From the NCBI GenBank assembly GCA_024643945.1, contig JAHELX010000360.1, forward strand, positions 1-6,424: a stretch of DNA of 6,424 nt. The letters are read 5' to 3'. Made by a program: the position numbers and the translations under genes. Positions within the stretch are counted from its first letter, which is position 1. Each line of letters starts with the position of its first letter. The notes below the pieces were generated by a model, which saw only the letters and a program-made list of their open reading frames with translations, had not been told where the DNA came from and made no database searches. This DNA is from Anaerolineales bacterium (GTDB lineage Bacteria > Chloroflexota > Anaerolineae > 4572-78 > NAK82). Shown piece by piece: positions 1-5,601 of the stretch.

Positions 1-2
1 CC

Positions 3-923
3 TACTTCGAGAACACCGGCTTGGCTGTTGCCAAACTGTGGTGGACGCCCGGTGGTGGGCCGCCTCCTCCCCCGCCGCCGCCACCTCCGCCGGTATCCGG
101 TTGGTTTGGGGAGTACTTCAACAACAAGGACCTGTCGGGAACGCCAGTGCTGACCCGAATCGACGGCGAGATTCGCTTCGATTGGGGGACCGGCTCGCCA
201 GCGCCGGGTCTGCCGGTGGATAACTTCTCGATCCGCTGGACACGCGACCTCTATTTCACTGCCGGCACTTATAACTTCTTCTCTAAACAAGACGACGGCG
301 TGCGGCTGTATGTAGATGACACGCTGGTCATCGACTTTTGGCACGACCAGCCGGCGACCACTCACAGCGGCACGATCACCTTAGCCGCTGGCTTCCACCA
401 CCTACGAGTGGAATATTACGAGAACACCGGCCTTGCCTCTATTGTTGTGTGGTGGAGTGTAGATGGCTTCCGGCCGCCCCCCGCGCCCGGGCCGGGCGTT
501 GAAGTGGTGGTGGATAACACGGACGCCAGCTTCTTGTGGGGCGGACCGCTCCAATCACGGCACGTTGCTTATCAAGGGATCGGGGGAAGCTTTTACTGGA
601 CGTACAACAGCAGCATAAACCCGATTAACTATGGCAAATGGACTCCGCGTCTGTTGGCTGCCGGCCACTATGAAGTCTTCGCCTACATCCCAGGCGAGTA
701 CGCTACCAGCGCCAATGTCCGCTATCGCATTCTGCACAACGGTCAGCGCCATGACCGGGTCATTGCGCAATGCCTTTATAGTAACCAGTGGGTGAGTCTG
801 GGAACGTATTACTTCAATGCTGCCAATGTGGGCAGTGAGTTTGTGCTGGCCTACGACAACACGCGCGAGCCTTACGCCAGCCGTACCGTCGCCTTTGACG
901 CAGTGAAGTTTGTGCCGCGCTGA
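3..923 (+). CDS. Secreted multi-domain protein, PA14 repeats plus golvesin-like C-terminal domain (5' partial)
   Basis: The reading frame is open from the left edge, so the TTG at 21 is an internal leucine and the true start lies outside the window. The first 15 codons (3-47, [14 protein letters not shown]) are the tail of one PA14 module. A glycine/proline linker with 11 consecutive prolines follows (60-92). A complete PA14 module spans about 99-464, with GEYFNN near its start, the [13 protein letters not shown] core and a tail, [14 protein letters not shown] (414-455), that duplicates the first. After a second proline-rich linker, about 501-920 matches the golvesin/Xly carbohydrate-binding-like domain: [10 protein letters not shown] at its start, [13 protein letters not shown] in the middle and VAFDAVKF at its end. 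PA14 domains are beta-barrel modules often linked to carbohydrate binding, so a cell-surface or extracellular role is likely. The catalytic part, if any, and the signal peptide would lie upstream. No C-terminal anchor is visible. Confidence 0.85.
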   Translation, partial: YFENTGLAVAKLWWTPGGGPPPPPPPPPPPVSGWFGEYFNNKDLSGTPVLTRIDGEIRFDWGTGSPAPGLPVDNFSIRWTRDLYFTAGTYNFFSKQDDGVRLYVDDTLVIDFWHDQPATTHSGTITLAAGFHHLRVEYYENTGLASIVVWWSVDGFRPPPAPGPGVEVVVDNTDASFLWGGPLQSRHVAYQGIGGSFYWTYNSSINPINYGKWTPRLLAAGHYEVFAYIPGEYATSANVRYRILHNGQRHDRVIAQCLYSNQWVSLGTYYFNAANVGSEFVLAYDNTREPYASRTVAFDAVKFVPR

Positions 924-943
924 GCTATTTGAGACCTATAAAC

Positions 944-970
944 AGGGGGCGGGTTTCAAACCCGCCCCCT
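944..970. terminator. GC-rich palindrome between convergent genes, probable bidirectional terminator
   Basis: AGGGGGCGGGTTT (944-956) and its exact reverse complement (958-970) are separated by one base. As RNA this folds into a stem of about 12 bp with a three-base loop. It lies 20 bp after the stop of the PA14 gene and 49 bp beyond the stop of nadB, where two convergent transcripts should end. Neither side has a clean T-run (ACTTGTTATT on the +, GTTTATAGG on the -), so termination is inferred from position and stem strength. It could equally be a copy of a dispersed palindromic repeat. Confidence 0.6.
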
Positions 971-1019
971 ACTTGTTATTGCAATAGAGTGAAAATATCC
1001 CACCTCGTTGGCTTCTCTA

Positions 1020-2588
1020 TTACTCCCGGTAATGGCACCCCATGCTTGTTTTGTTCTCCCACGCTGCAAGGGCGACGATGATGGCTGCCCGCACGGCGTT
1101 GCGCAGGCCGATCAAACCGTCGGTGAGACGGGTCACGCGATAGAAGCGCTCGATTTCGTTTTCCAGGTTGCGTAGGTCACGGATCGCCCGCTCCAGGCGG
1201 GGGGTGGTACGCACCAGGCCCACATAGTTCCACATAATACGCTTGATGGAGCTCATGTCCTGGCTGATAAGAGCCGGGTCGGCTGCCTCCAGGGCGTCAT
1301 CACGCCATGGAGGGATTTCCGCCGGGTCGGGAGCCGGACGGTCGGCAAGGATGTGCTGGATGTGTTGCGCTGCCCGGCGTCCCCAGACCAGACCCTCCAG
1401 CAACGACGCGCTCCCCAGACGGTTGGCCCCATGGACCCCGGTGCAGGCCACTTCGCCCACGGCATAAAGATGATCGATGGTGGTTAGTCCCCACTCGTCG
1501 GTCCAAACGCCGCCACAGAAATAGTGCGCGGCCGGCACGACCGGCACCAGGTCGCGGGTGATGTCGACGCCGTAAGCCAGACAATTCTCATAAATCGTCG
1601 GGAAATGCTCCCGGACTCTCTCAGCGGGGATGTAGGAGCGCAAGTCCAGGTAAACGTTGGGGACGTCCTGCGCCAACATCTCGCGGTGGATGCTGCGGGC
1701 TACGACATCGCGCGGGGCCAGGTCTTTCCACTCCGGGTCATACCTTTGCATAAAGGGTTCGCCGTGGGCATTGACCAGCCGTGCCCCTGCTCCGCGTACC
1801 GCTTCAGAGACGAGAAAGCGGGGAATGTGCTGGTGATAGAAAGCGGTGGGATGAAACTGGATGAACTCGCTGTTGATCACCCTCGCCCCGGCCCGGTAGG
1901 CCATCGCCAGGCCATCTCCGCGCGCACCAGGTGGGTTGGTGGTGCGCAGGAAGATCTGTCCCAGGCCCCCGCTGGCCAGGATGGTCTTCTTGGCCAGGCA
2001 ACGAGTTACCCGTTCCCTGGCTTGATCTAGAAGATAAGCTCCCATGCAGGAGCGCGGTTCGTAAATTGCCAGTCGATTGAGCGCATGGTGTGATGGTGTG
2101 AGCAGGTCTACCGCAGTGTGGCCGGTGAGAAGCGTGACATTAGGGCGAGTGGTTAATGCCTTGATAAGGGCCACTTCGATGGCTCGGCCCGTGATGTCGG
2201 TAGCGTGCATGATGCGCTTGGTGGAGTGACCGGCCTCGCGTATCAGGGCCAGTTCACCGTCGGGAGTCCGGTCAAAAGGGACGCCAATTTTCTCCAGTAG
2301 GATCTCCTGCACCACGTTTGGTCCCTCCTCGGCCAGAATGGCGACGGCTTTGGGGTTGCAGTGGTTGGCGCCAACCCGTGTCAGATCCTCGGCCAGCAAC
2401 GCCGGCGAGTCGTCCGTCCCCCGATAGATAATGCCTCCCTGGGCGTAATAAGTGTTCGACTCCTGGGGTTCGCGCGCCCGGGTCACAACTGTGACTGGCA
2501 CGCCAGCGTCGGCCAGTTGTAGAGCGGCCACGCCGCCGGCAATGCCACATCCAATGATCAATACCTCGGTTTCAAGCCAATCGGTCAT
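1020..2588 (-). CDS. nadB: L-aspartate oxidase (NadB)
   Basis: FAD-dependent enzyme that oxidises L-aspartate to iminoaspartate, the first step of de novo NAD synthesis, in the cytoplasm. From the ATG at 2588 it is 522 residues, close to the E. coli length of about 540. The N-terminal dinucleotide-binding motif GCGIAGG is at 13-19 and the FAD-contacting SNTYYAQGGI at 44-53. The substrate region of the succinate dehydrogenase/fumarate reductase flavoprotein family is intact: EFIQFHPT (His246), SEAVRG (Arg265), PAAHYFCGG (His355) and GANRLGSASLLEG (Arg390). The helical C-terminal domain (about 440-522) ends in GCHYRE. A GTG at 2606 overlaps the nadA stop by four bases (GTGA) and would add six residues, but has no Shine-Dalgarno. 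The ATG has AAGGA 10 bases upstream, so I prefer it. It is the last gene of the operon. Confidence 0.95.
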   Translation of the reverse strand: MTDWLETEVLIIGCGIAGGVAALQLADAGVPVTVVTRAREPQESNTYYAQGGIIYRGTDDSPALLAEDLTRVGANHCNPKAVAILAEEGPNVVQEILLEKIGVPFDRTPDGELALIREAGHSTKRIMHATDITGRAIEVALIKALTTRPNVTLLTGHTAVDLLTPSHHALNRLAIYEPRSCMGAYLLDQARERVTRCLAKKTILASGGLGQIFLRTTNPPGARGDGLAMAYRAGARVINSEFIQFHPTAFYHQHIPRFLVSEAVRGAGARLVNAHGEPFMQRYDPEWKDLAPRDVVARSIHREMLAQDVPNVYLDLRSYIPAERVREHFPTIYENCLAYGVDITRDLVPVVPAAHYFCGGVWTDEWGLTTIDHLYAVGEVACTGVHGANRLGSASLLEGLVWGRRAAQHIQHILADRPAPDPAEIPPWRDDALEAADPALISQDMSSIKRIMWNYVGLVRTTPRLERAIRDLRNLENEIERFYRVTRLTDGLIGLRNAVRAAIIVALAAWENKTSMGCHYRE

Positions 2589-2598
2589 TTGCTGAGCG

Positions 2599-2603
2599 TC
2601 CTT
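2599..2603 (-). promoter_or_regulatory. Ribosome binding site supporting the nadB ATG start
   Basis: AAGGA on the - strand, 10 bases before the ATG at 2588-2586. It overlaps the end of nadA, as expected for translational coupling. The alternative GTG at 2606-2604 has no purine-rich sequence at a suitable distance. Confidence 0.5.
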
Positions 2604-3634
2604 CACCCAATCGCAATCATTCTCTCTACTGATTTTGCGGCCCTGACTCGAACCTCTTCGGGTATTTCAATCACGTATTGATTGTACCTCAGGGCGTTGA
2701 GCGTATCTTCTAGTGTAATCTCATTCATATGCGGGCATCGGACGCTGCACAGGCGAAGCATTTCTTTGTCTGGATTGGCAGCAGCGACGTTATCTCCCAT
2801 AGCGCATTCGGTCAACAGCAAATAGCGCGGCGCGGAGGTTTGCTCAACGTATTGAATCATGGCCTTGGTGCTCCCGACGAAGTCCGAGGCTGCCACGACT
2901 TCGGGACTGCATTCTGGATGAGATAAGATCACCACGTCCGGAAATTGTTGTCTGACGTTGGCAATATCCTGCGGGGTAAATTTTTCGTGGACTTCACACC
3001 GGCCATGCCAGCCAATGAGTTGATAGTCTAATTCAGTGCTGTGTTCATCGGGGGTGAGAGTGGGAAAGATGATGTGCTTTCCCGTTTCCCTGGCCACATT
3101 TTTGGCCAGATATTCGTCAGGGACAAATATCACCGTGTCAGTTCCCAGTGATTCCACGACCGCCGCCGCGTTGCTCGACGTACAACAAATATCACACTCG
3201 GCTTTTACGTCGGCATACGTATTCACGTAGGTAACCACTGGAACGCCGGGAAACTGTTTTTTGAGATTCCGCACATCTTCGGCGGTGATGCTGGCCGCTA
3301 ACGAGCAGCCTGCTTCCTTTGCCGGCAGGAGAACCGTTTTCTGGGGATTGAGTATTTTCGCCGTTTCCGCCATAAAGCGCACGCCACAGAAGACAATAAT
3401 GTCTTTATCGGTCTGGGCTGCTTTCCGGCTGAGCCCCAGCGAGTCACCGGTGTAATCCGGGATGGAATGAAACAATGCCGGCTCCATGTAGTTATGGCCT
3501 AAAATTACCGCGTTTTTTTCCTCTTTCAGGCGGTTGATTTCGTAGGCCAGCTCAGCTTTATACCTTAGTTCAAAGTCTGGAACCACGCCACTGAGCTTGC
3601 CTTTCATCTCCAAATAGGTCTCTTCAGGGGACAT
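2603..3634 (-). CDS. nadA: Quinolinate synthase (NadA)
   Basis: [4Fe-4S] enzyme that condenses iminoaspartate with dihydroxyacetone phosphate to quinolinate, the second de novo NAD step. From the ATG at 3634 it is 343 residues, close to the E. coli length (about 347). Family motifs run in order: LGHNYMEP (45-52), GDSLGLSRKA (63-72), VFCGVRFMAETAKIL (81-95), AGCSLA (108-113), YVNTYADVKAECD (136-148), CTSSNA (151-156), SHPEC (238-242), GSTK (254-257), TECAMGDN (275-282) and RCPHM (299-303). The likely cluster ligands are Cys110, Cys242 and Cys300, by analogy with the three conserved cysteines of the family. The frame stays open upstream to 3757, but those 41 extra residues are translated from an inverted repeat. 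GAGGT at 3646-3642 fixes the start at 3634. The gene follows nadC after 125 bp and its stop abuts nadB. Confidence 0.96.
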   Translation of the reverse strand: MSPEETYLEMKGKLSGVVPDFELRYKAELAYEINRLKEEKNAVILGHNYMEPALFHSIPDYTGDSLGLSRKAAQTDKDIIVFCGVRFMAETAKILNPQKTVLLPAKEAGCSLAASITAEDVRNLKKQFPGVPVVTYVNTYADVKAECDICCTSSNAAAVVESLGTDTVIFVPDEYLAKNVARETGKHIIFPTLTPDEHSTELDYQLIGWHGRCEVHEKFTPQDIANVRQQFPDVVILSHPECSPEVVAASDFVGSTKAMIQYVEQTSAPRYLLLTECAMGDNVAAANPDKEMLRLCSVRCPHMNEITLEDTLNALRYNQYVIEIPEEVRVRAAKSVERMIAIG

Positions 3635-3641
3635 TGTCGTT

Positions 3642-3646
3642 ACCTC
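3642..3646 (-). promoter_or_regulatory. Ribosome binding site that decides the nadA start
   Basis: GAGGT on the - strand, seven bases before the ATG at 3634-3632. The farther upstream ATG at 3757 lies at the edge of a repeat and would add a low-complexity leader absent from the family, so this site settles the start. Confidence 0.7.
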
Positions 3647-3660
3647 GTGTTGTGTGTTCT

Positions 3661-3757
3661 GGAAGGATGGAAGATTGGAAGAATATGGAAGGTTGGAAAG
3701 CTGGGCCAAGTTTCCAGCCTTACACTCTTCCAACCTTCCATCCTTCCAATCTTCCAC
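3661..3757. repeat. Imperfect inverted repeat built from GGAAG/CTTCC units, between nadC and nadA
   Basis: The left half (3661-3704) is a run of GGAAG units separated by short spacers, and the right half (3714-3757) carries the complementary CTTCC units. Perfect complementary blocks are 3669-3681 with 3743-3755 (GGAAGATTGGAAG, 13 bp), 3687-3698 with 3728-3739 (GGAAGGTTGGAA, 12 bp) and 3700-3704 with 3714-3718 (GCTGG/CCAGC) around a short loop. In RNA this could form a long interrupted hairpin. It occupies most of the 125-bp gap in an otherwise tight operon. It resembles non-coding repeat families scattered between genes in Chloroflexota and some other bacteria, a resemblance from memory only. 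Confidence 0.75.
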
Positions 3758-3759
3758 AA

Positions 3760-4590
3760 CTATTGCAATAGCAAACTTATGTCCAAAGCTTCAACCGAGT
3801 GGGTCAGCGCACCGACGGAGATGTAGTTGACCCCGGTGGCAGCCACGGTCGCTACATTCTCTAACGTAATGTTACCGGACGCTTCCAGGGGCACGCGGCC
3901 ATTGGTCAGGGAAACTGCCTGGCGCATCTCCGCCGGGCTCATGTTGTCGAGCATGATCCGATCTACACCCAGCTCCAGCGCTTCTTGCAGCTCGGCCATG
4001 GTTTTGACTTCGACCTCAATCGGCCGTCGGCGCTTGTCTCCCGCCCGCACGCGCTCCACCGCCTGGGAGATGCTCCCCACAGCGGTGATGTGATTATCCT
4101 TGATGAGCACCATGTCGTATAACCCAAAGCGGTGGTTCTGGCCACCGCCCAGCCGCACCGCCCATTTGTCAAGGAGACGCAGGCCGGGGGCCGTCTTGCG
4201 CGTATCCAAAATGACAGCCGGCGTGCCTTGCACCGCCTCCACAAAGTGGCGGGTGAGGGTGGCAATGCCCGACATCCTCTGCAGAAAGTTGAGGGCGACG
4301 CGTTCGCCACTGAGCACTGCCCGGCCTGTCCCGCTGAGCGTAGCAATCACCTGCCCGATTTCCACCGGATCACCATCAGTCACGCGGGGCGTGAACTCCA
4401 CACGTTTATCCAAAAGGGCAAAGGTCAATTTTGCCACCTCGAGGCCGGCCACAATGCCGGCCTCTTTGGCCATGAATTGGCCCTTAAGTGTCGCCCACGG
4501 CGACACGGTACAGTCGGTGGTCACATCCCCATCGCCCATATCTTCCTCAAGAGCGCGGCGGACGATGGCTTCTATCTGAGTATCTGCCAT
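3760..4590 (-). CDS. nadC: Nicotinate-nucleotide pyrophosphorylase, carboxylating (NadC)
   Basis: Quinolinate phosphoribosyltransferase: quinolinate plus PRPP gives nicotinate mononucleotide, CO2 and pyrophosphate, joining the de novo pathway to the shared NAD route. It has 276 residues, typical for the family. The N-terminal domain has EEDMGDGDVTTD (15-26) and AKEAGIVAGLE (41-51), then SGERVALNFLQRMSGIATLT (94-113). The alpha/beta-barrel carries DTRKTAPGLR (129-138, Arg131 and Lys132), GGGQNHR (148-154, His153 and Arg154), LIKDNH (162-167, Lys164), IEVEVKT (191-197, the conserved acidic residue), MLDN (213-216, Asp215), LEASGNI (235-241) and SVGALTHS (258-265). These cover the quinolinate- and PRPP-binding positions of the family. 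The ATG at 4590 sits immediately before the conserved first helix, but no clear Shine-Dalgarno precedes it. It starts 10 bp after the stop of the upstream hydrolase gene, suggesting translational coupling. Confidence 0.97.
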   Translation of the reverse strand: MADTQIEAIVRRALEEDMGDGDVTTDCTVSPWATLKGQFMAKEAGIVAGLEVAKLTFALLDKRVEFTPRVTDGDPVEIGQVIATLSGTGRAVLSGERVALNFLQRMSGIATLTRHFVEAVQGTPAVILDTRKTAPGLRLLDKWAVRLGGGQNHRFGLYDMVLIKDNHITAVGSISQAVERVRAGDKRRRPIEVEVKTMAELQEALELGVDRIMLDNMSPAEMRQAVSLTNGRVPLEASGNITLENVATVAATGVNYISVGALTHSVEALDISLLLQ

Positions 4591-4600
4591 TCGCTATCTG

Positions 4601-5314
4601 CTACTTTATGCTTGAAACGACTTCGACGCCGTTCAGCATCATGTGGTAAAGAAAGATGAGATGTAACAAATCGCCATTGTGCGGCACAGCGCCGATTTCA
4701 TGGGCCACGTTCACCGGCAGGTCATAAGTATCCGTACTATCCTCCGGCACGATCACCCGTACCTGCCGGTTGAAGGCATTGGCACGCACCCGCAGATGCA
4801 TGGCAAGCTGATAGGTGCACAGATCGGTGCAGTCGCCGACGACGATGAAAGTGTCCACCTCGGGGTGGTCATCCACCCACGGGTCCAGGTCGGTGCCCAG
4901 CGACGAGTCGATACAGTTCTTGGGCATGGTTATGAACAGGTCAGCAAAAGGGAGTTCTTTGATTTCAGACACTGTCTGGCTCTGGTTGGAGCCGCGCACA
5001 CAGTGGGGCGGATAGCTGCCAAACTCGACTGCCTCGGGGTCGTGGGTGTCCTGGGGAAGGATGAAGTGACGCACGCCCAAGTCGTATGCCCGTTGGAAGA
5101 GGGCGACGATAGGCTTCACAATGGTGGCCACGCGCGGGCTGGCCAGTGGCCCTTCGTAGCAGAAGCCGTTGGTCACGTCCACTGAGATGACAGCCGCCCG
5201 CTCCGGCCGTCCCTCAAGCACCGAAGCCAGATCCAACGGCTGCCAGCTCTCCCTCCATTCCACCAAGTAACTCAGGAAGGGTTGGCTTTGTTCAATCAAC
5301 TGTTCAACGTTCAT
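4601..5314 (-). CDS. Nicotinamidase-like cysteine hydrolase (isochorismatase superfamily)
   Basis: This 237-residue protein has the full catalytic set of the isochorismatase-like cysteine hydrolases: Asp46 in ISVDVTNGF, Lys132 in MPKNCIDSS and nucleophile Cys166 in GDCTDLCTYQ. It also has the metal-site pattern of nicotinamidases: Asp89 and His91 in QDTHDPE, and His104 in YPPHCVRG. The predicted reaction is nicotinamide to nicotinate plus ammonia, feeding the salvage route. The first 38 residues before the core strand are longer than in small PncA proteins. The context supports the call: it is the promoter-proximal gene of an operon with nadC, nadA and nadB. Start ATG at 5314 has a strong GGGAGG (5327-5322) seven bases upstream. 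Another amide or isochorismate-type substrate is possible, because specificity inside this superfamily is hard to read from motifs alone. Confidence 0.82.
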   Translation of the reverse strand: MNVEQLIEQSQPFLSYLVEWRESWQPLDLASVLEGRPERAAVISVDVTNGFCYEGPLASPRVATIVKPIVALFQRAYDLGVRHFILPQDTHDPEAVEFGSYPPHCVRGSNQSQTVSEIKELPFADLFITMPKNCIDSSLGTDLDPWVDDHPEVDTFIVVGDCTDLCTYQLAMHLRVRANAFNRQVRVIVPEDSTDTYDLPVNVAHEIGAVPHNGDLLHLIFLYHMMLNGVEVVSSIK

Positions 5315-5330
5315 CAGTTAGCCTCCCACT

Positions 5331-5349
5331 AAGTGTGTAAACTACACTA
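5331..5349. promoter_or_regulatory. Proximal NrtR-like operator in the leader of the NAD operon
   Basis: Read on the - strand it is TAGTGT-N7-ACACTT, an inverted repeat with five-base perfect arms (5332-5336 and 5344-5348) and the same seven-base spacing as the distal copy. It lies four bases upstream of the GGGAGG ribosome binding site and about 40 bp into the predicted transcript. A nested shorter palindrome, GTGTA-AAC-TACAC (5335-5347), is an alternative reading and could also form a small RNA hairpin. The GT-N7-AC core fits my recollection of NrtR sites. Regulator identity is inference. Confidence 0.6.
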
Positions 5350-5362
5350 TCTTCACTCCAAC

Positions 5363-5387
5363 AAAAAGGCTTCATAGTGTAAAAGCC
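5363..5387 (-). promoter_or_regulatory. 5'-end hairpin with U-run in the NAD operon leader
   Basis: From the predicted start site the transcript would begin GGCUU, then a 10-base loop, then AAGCC (5 bp, or 6 with a G-U pair), followed directly by UUUUU and GUU. It looks like a weak intrinsic terminator, pause site or 5' mRNA cap structure. The stem is short and shares bases with the distal operator, so it may be a by-product of that palindrome. Confidence 0.3.
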
Positions 5388-5393
5388 ACACTA
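5375..5393. promoter_or_regulatory. Distal NrtR-like operator overlapping the NAD operon start site
   Basis: TAGTGT (5375-5380), seven bases, ACACTA (5388-5393): a perfect 19-bp inverted repeat with six-base arms. It begins directly after the -10 hexamer and contains the expected start site near 5387, the classic position for a repressor that blocks RNA polymerase. A second copy with identical left arm and spacing lies 44 bp away, about four helical turns. The operon content and GT-N7-AC core point to NrtR, the Nudix-related repressor of NAD metabolism. No regulator gene is in the window. Confidence 0.7.
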
Positions 5394-5422
5394 AGTATAT
5401 CGCTGAAAGAAGCAAATGTCAA
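5394..5422 (-). promoter_or_regulatory. Sigma-70-type promoter of the NAD operon
   Basis: On the - strand: TTGACA (5422-5417, perfect -35), a 17-bp spacer, then TATACT (5399-5394, five of six matches to the -10 consensus). Transcription would start near 5387, giving a leader of about 73 bases before the hydrolase gene. It is the only strong promoter I see for the leftward genes. Confidence 0.8.
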
Positions 5423-5494
5423 CCCCTTGGCTGAATTTTAAGGTCAATGTGACGTGGGACACAATCTTGTATATTTTTGGTATTTTGACACCGC

Positions 5495-5510
5495 TACCGG
5501 CATACCGGCA
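5495..5510. repeat. Tandem TACCGGCA direct repeat upstream of the phosphatase promoter
   Basis: TACCGGCA occurs twice head to tail (5495-5502 and 5503-5510), ending eight bases before the -35 of the rightward promoter. Each unit contains a CCGG core, so CCGG-CATA-CCGG is also a short inverted repeat. The position suits an activator or repressor site. Function is unproven. Confidence 0.35.
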
Positions 5511-5518
5511 AATTCTGC

Positions 5519-5548
5519 TTGACTTATCAAGGTATTATCTTCTATAAT
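5519..5548 (+). promoter_or_regulatory. Sigma-70-type promoter of the sucrose-phosphatase-like gene
   Basis: TTGACT (5519-5524, five of six to the -35 consensus), an 18-bp spacer, then a perfect TATAAT (5543-5548). The start would fall near 5555, leaving a leader of about 47 bases before the TTG start at 5602. It diverges from the NAD operon promoter; the two -35 elements are about 96 bp apart. Confidence 0.7.
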
Positions 5549-5591
5549 AAGTAATCCTGACTCCGGACTGTCTAAGTTGTTTTAACATTGT

Positions 5592-5595
5592 GAGG
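5592..5595 (+). promoter_or_regulatory. Ribosome binding site supporting a TTG start
   Basis: GAGG six bases before the TTG at 5602-5604. The only other upstream in-frame start candidate near it is the GTG at 5590, which overlaps this site and has no ribosome binding site of its own. Confidence 0.55.
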
Positions 5596-5601
5596 TGCAT
5601 C

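Noticed and set aside
1524..2030. Rightward open frame of 168 codons opposite nadB.
   Set aside because: Antisense shadow of a strongly conserved gene in GC-rich sequence, with no domain-like composition and no promoter.
977..3771. The 11-mer TATTGCAATAG occurs at 977-987 and 3761-3771, each just beyond a repeat element.
   Set aside because: Several shared 11-mers are expected by chance in 6.4 kb, the second copy is the coding end of nadC, and the flanks do not match.
4100..5185. Rightward open frames opposite nadC and the hydrolase gene (up to 175 codons).
   Set aside because: They mirror conserved coding regions, and the arginine/histidine/proline-rich products look like reverse-strand translation.
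5315..5420. Riboswitch in the NAD operon leader.
   Set aside because: The leader is only about 73 bases and is explained by two DNA inverted repeats; I see no NAD-riboswitch-like conserved architecture.
5448..5463. TGTGA-N6-ACACA as a CRP/FNR-type site.
   Set aside because: One half-site mismatches and it is far from either start site; too weak to annotate alone. Mentioned only as part of the divergent region.
5485..5513. TTGACA at 5485-5490 as the -35 of a second rightward promoter.
   Set aside because: No acceptable -10 at 16-18 bp (GCAAAT at 5508-5513); the TTGACT/TATAAT pair downstream is far better.
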